Source: Verrucomicrobiaceae bacterium
GTDB lineage: Bacteria; Verrucomicrobiota; Verrucomicrobiae; Verrucomicrobiales; Akkermansiaceae
Length of the DNA stretch: 6,431 nt
NCBI GenBank assembly: GCA_947372405.1
Contig: CANBTO010000300.1
Location: forward strand, 1-6,431
Direction of reading: 5' to 3'
In this document: positions 6,201 to 6,431 of the stretch, one piece after another
Numbering within the stretch: the stretch's first letter is position 1
Layout of the letters: each line of letters starts with the position of its first letter
Translations under genes and position numbers: made by a program
The notes under the pieces: model-generated
The model's input: only the letters and a program-made list of their open reading frames with translations
Told to the model about the DNA's origin: nothing
Database searches by the model: none

Positions 6201-6431
6201 GCGGCCTTTCCAGCATCACGGTTTATGGCGTCAGCAAGTCTCTCAACAATGTCGGCACCGTGAAGCTGATGAACCAAAACACATTCACTGGCAACACGGT
6301 TGTGAACTCCGGGACACTCCAGCTTTACAACGCCCTTGCTCTCCAAAACAGTATCCTCGACACGACCACCAGTGCTGCCAACAAACTCACTGTTGGAAGT
6401 GCTGCGACCACCCTCACTTTGGGTGGCCTCA
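3269..6431 (+). CDS. Giant exported autotransporter-associated beta-strand repeat (PATR) protein, N-terminal part
   Basis: The frame is open from the ATG at 3269 to the window edge (1054 full codons, no stop), so the C-terminus is missing. Residues 1-27 form a signal peptide: basic start (K2, K4, R8, R9), hydrophobic core LLATAFPLLALAAG, and a predicted cut after VNA. The rest is rich in Gly, Thr, Ser, Asn and Ala with short beta strands, as in a right-handed beta-helix. Five copies of the PATR motif (LTLSGxNTYxGxTTIxxGTL) can be seen near residues 181-197, 291-317, 401-431, 729-765 and 995-1026. Between repeats 3 and 4 is a segment (512-655) with YAWYDSGGFFRA and ELVIRTDG...LTISSVV, followed by an extra module (664-726). 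Such proteins are surface or secreted adhesins or matrix proteins. In Verrucomicrobia many end in PEP-CTERM rather than a beta-barrel, but here the end is not visible. Seven cysteines are present (54, 111, 130, 239, 259, 834, 917). The upstream in-frame stop is TGA at 3188-3190, and no Shine-Dalgarno precedes the ATG. It is transcribed divergently from the kinase operon. Confidence 0.92.
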   Translation, partial: MKNKPAIRRLLATAFPLLALAAGPVNAATYTKNNTTTLALAGDWSGTPGTADTCSYSTGSTITLANSLNQTLGGNLSIGNLNAVQLQPIWVKADGNTLTLNSTSDANVGTCAIELASAGTGNVYMTTLDCPISLAGTPGANLTFRNSRGGLLTLNGSIGETGGAKSLSLSSSQSNGFPGAYWLTGANTYSGGTYIGRSVASTGASNTFSGILVYLSGSGTLGASGSALSLPAGASATGCTLDLGGTTQTLGAVDFGTLCTIQNGSISGTSFSGSGLISTNLGGTGGYTLNKSGNRLVLSGNNTYGGSTTITAGTLLATKPTALPNSGAGGTITIGGTAGTLALRAGAAAGEWGSSDLNALLSNASLTATAAGAIAIDTTGGDFSYTAIPNKGNPATTLVGFQKWGANTLTLTGGSTYRGTTTINRGTLVVDNTAGASLYGTNPLTFTGTGAFNYKTASTSQTHGTLTFSGGEGTVQITRSSDAKLTFSSLPARTAGATANISVSGGTPSATNGFVVTGKAAGFGDRGLFFSGNAYAWYDSGGFFRAISYSGTPDTGAFTSGAASSISSASGTHAQITGALSGQTSDSFTTLNISGNNNVTLSAGQSLTLSGLLKSGNTAGGATISGGNLVPINSTGELVIRTDGANDALTISSVVGTNVPSRNGTTTASSKVVTGLSSTSDLVAGMTVLMAGSTTSTTISTVDTSSQITLSANAPVVGTQALSFYGGSLTKSGSGVLTLSGTNTLTGGVNLNAGQLNINSANALGLSGTLTIHDGTTIDNTSGATITTPGYALAANGSFTFVGSNDLWIPGGFTPAGMNDITVTTSTLGKTFKCNLPQQSSGRLIKRGPGTFNHDASNGGMSSSYGVNIYEGVYASSSSGYWGGVSAGPVSIGDPSLGNSLNAVMDGVNLGGNMQLCPITVTAGSSGTLAMLYENDGAVHGPLVLNNHATIATPIGKTVNHLGLISGTGNLNIGVPSGGLSSITVYGVSKSLNNVGTVKLMNQNTFTGNTVVNSGTLQLYNALALQNSILDTTTSAANKLTVGSAATTLTLGGL
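3809..3859 (+). repeat. PATR repeat 1 (degenerate)
   Basis: Residues 181-197 read YWLTGANTYSGGTYIGR. The core xLTGANTYSGGTYI matches the beta-strand repeat pattern, but the usual K(x)GxGTL lead-in and the AGTL end are lost, so this is the most N-terminal and a weakened copy. Confidence 0.7.
4139..4219 (+). repeat. PATR repeat 2
   Basis: Residues 291-317 run KSGNRLVLSGNNTYGGSTTI then TAGTLLA. This is a near-consensus copy with lead-in lysine, LVLSGNNTY, GG.TTI and AGTL. Confidence 0.88.
4469..4561 (+). repeat. PATR repeat 3
   Basis: Residues 401-431 run FQKWGANTLTLTGGSTYRGT then TTINRGTLVVD. It has the full lead-in (QKWGANTLTLTG), the TYRGTTTI strand and the RGTLVV end, about 110 residues after repeat 2. 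Confidence 0.88.
4802..5233 (+). other. Inter-repeat region typical of verrucomicrobial PATR proteins
   Basis: Residues 512-655 contain DRGLFFSGNAYAWYDSGGFF (525-544), the strand pair NVTLSAGQSLTLSGLL (598-613) with an ISGGNL turn, and ELVIRTDGANDALTISSVV (637-655). From general knowledge of the family, this order (an aromatic AxYDxGGFxRA segment, then AGQTLTL, then ELxVxxxxxxxLTISSVI) is a common building block ahead of a PATR repeat. Recognition is from memory of the family pattern, not a search. Confidence 0.55.
5258..5446 (+). other. Inserted beta module of about 63 residues inside the PATR protein
   Basis: Residues 664-726 start GTTTASSKVVTGLSSTSDLV, continue with AGMTVLMAG, TTISTVDTSSQITLSANAPV and end in LSFYG. 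The layout resembles a small all-beta module seen in diverse tail-like and surface proteins (SGSNxVTGLSSTxGLxVGxxVxGxGIPxxTxIxxIxSxxxITLSxxA). It separates LTISSVV from SLTKSGSGVLTLSG, two segments that usually lie close together in this family. Confidence 0.6.
5453..5563 (+). repeat. PATR repeat 4
   Basis: Residues 729-765 run LTKSGSGVLTLSGTNTLTGG then VNLNAGQLNINSANALG. It is the most complete copy, with the K(S)GxGxLTLSG lead-in, NTLTGG and the NAGQL..NSANALG tail that often ends such repeats. Confidence 0.9.
6251..6346 (+). repeat. PATR repeat 5
   Basis: Residues 995-1026 run VGTVKLMNQNTFTGNTVVNS then GTLQLYNALALQ. The NTFTGNTVVNSGTLQLYNALAL core is clear, while the lead-in is diverged (VGTVKLMNQ). 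The reading frame continues past it to the window edge. Confidence 0.85.

Overview
The window looks like GC-rich chromosomal DNA from the PVC group, most probably a Verrucomicrobium (Luteolibacter/Haloferula/Verrucomicrobiales type). The call rests on three traits seen together: a PEP-CTERM-like C-terminal tail, a very large exported protein built of autotransporter-associated beta-strand repeats (PATR), and a two-component sensor kinase with duplicated discoidin-like periplasmic domains. This is inferred from gene families, not from any marker gene.

Layout, left to right. Positions 1-52 are the last codons of a plus-strand gene whose product ends in a glycine/leucine-rich hydrophobic stretch followed by arginines, which is the end of a PEP-CTERM sorting tail. 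A 63-base convergent gap with one imperfect hairpin follows. Positions 116-2817 on the minus strand hold a two-gene operon: a membrane histidine kinase (GTG start at 2817) and a NarL/LuxR-type response regulator, overlapping by ATGA (775-778). Positions 2818-3268 are a 451-base divergent intergenic region. It contains a possible 33-codon ORF behind a strong Shine-Dalgarno sequence, two short perfect or near-perfect hairpins and a TGAT-N3-ATCA dyad, but no promoter I can call with confidence. From 3269 to the right edge runs one unbroken plus-strand reading frame (1054 complete codons, no stop). It begins with a signal peptide and encodes the N-terminal part of a giant PATR surface/secreted protein.

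How the parts may work together. The kinase and regulator are almost certainly a cognate pair: a HisKA_3 kinase, a NarL-type regulator and translational coupling. The kinase's outer part resembles carbohydrate-binding F5/8-type folds, so a glycan or surface-polymer signal is plausible but unproven. The PATR gene is transcribed divergently from the kinase and a PEP-CTERM protein gene lies at the far side. This makes a sensor next to surface or matrix proteins, so a local regulatory link is a reasonable but untested hypothesis. I see no mobile element, CRISPR array, tRNA or rRNA.
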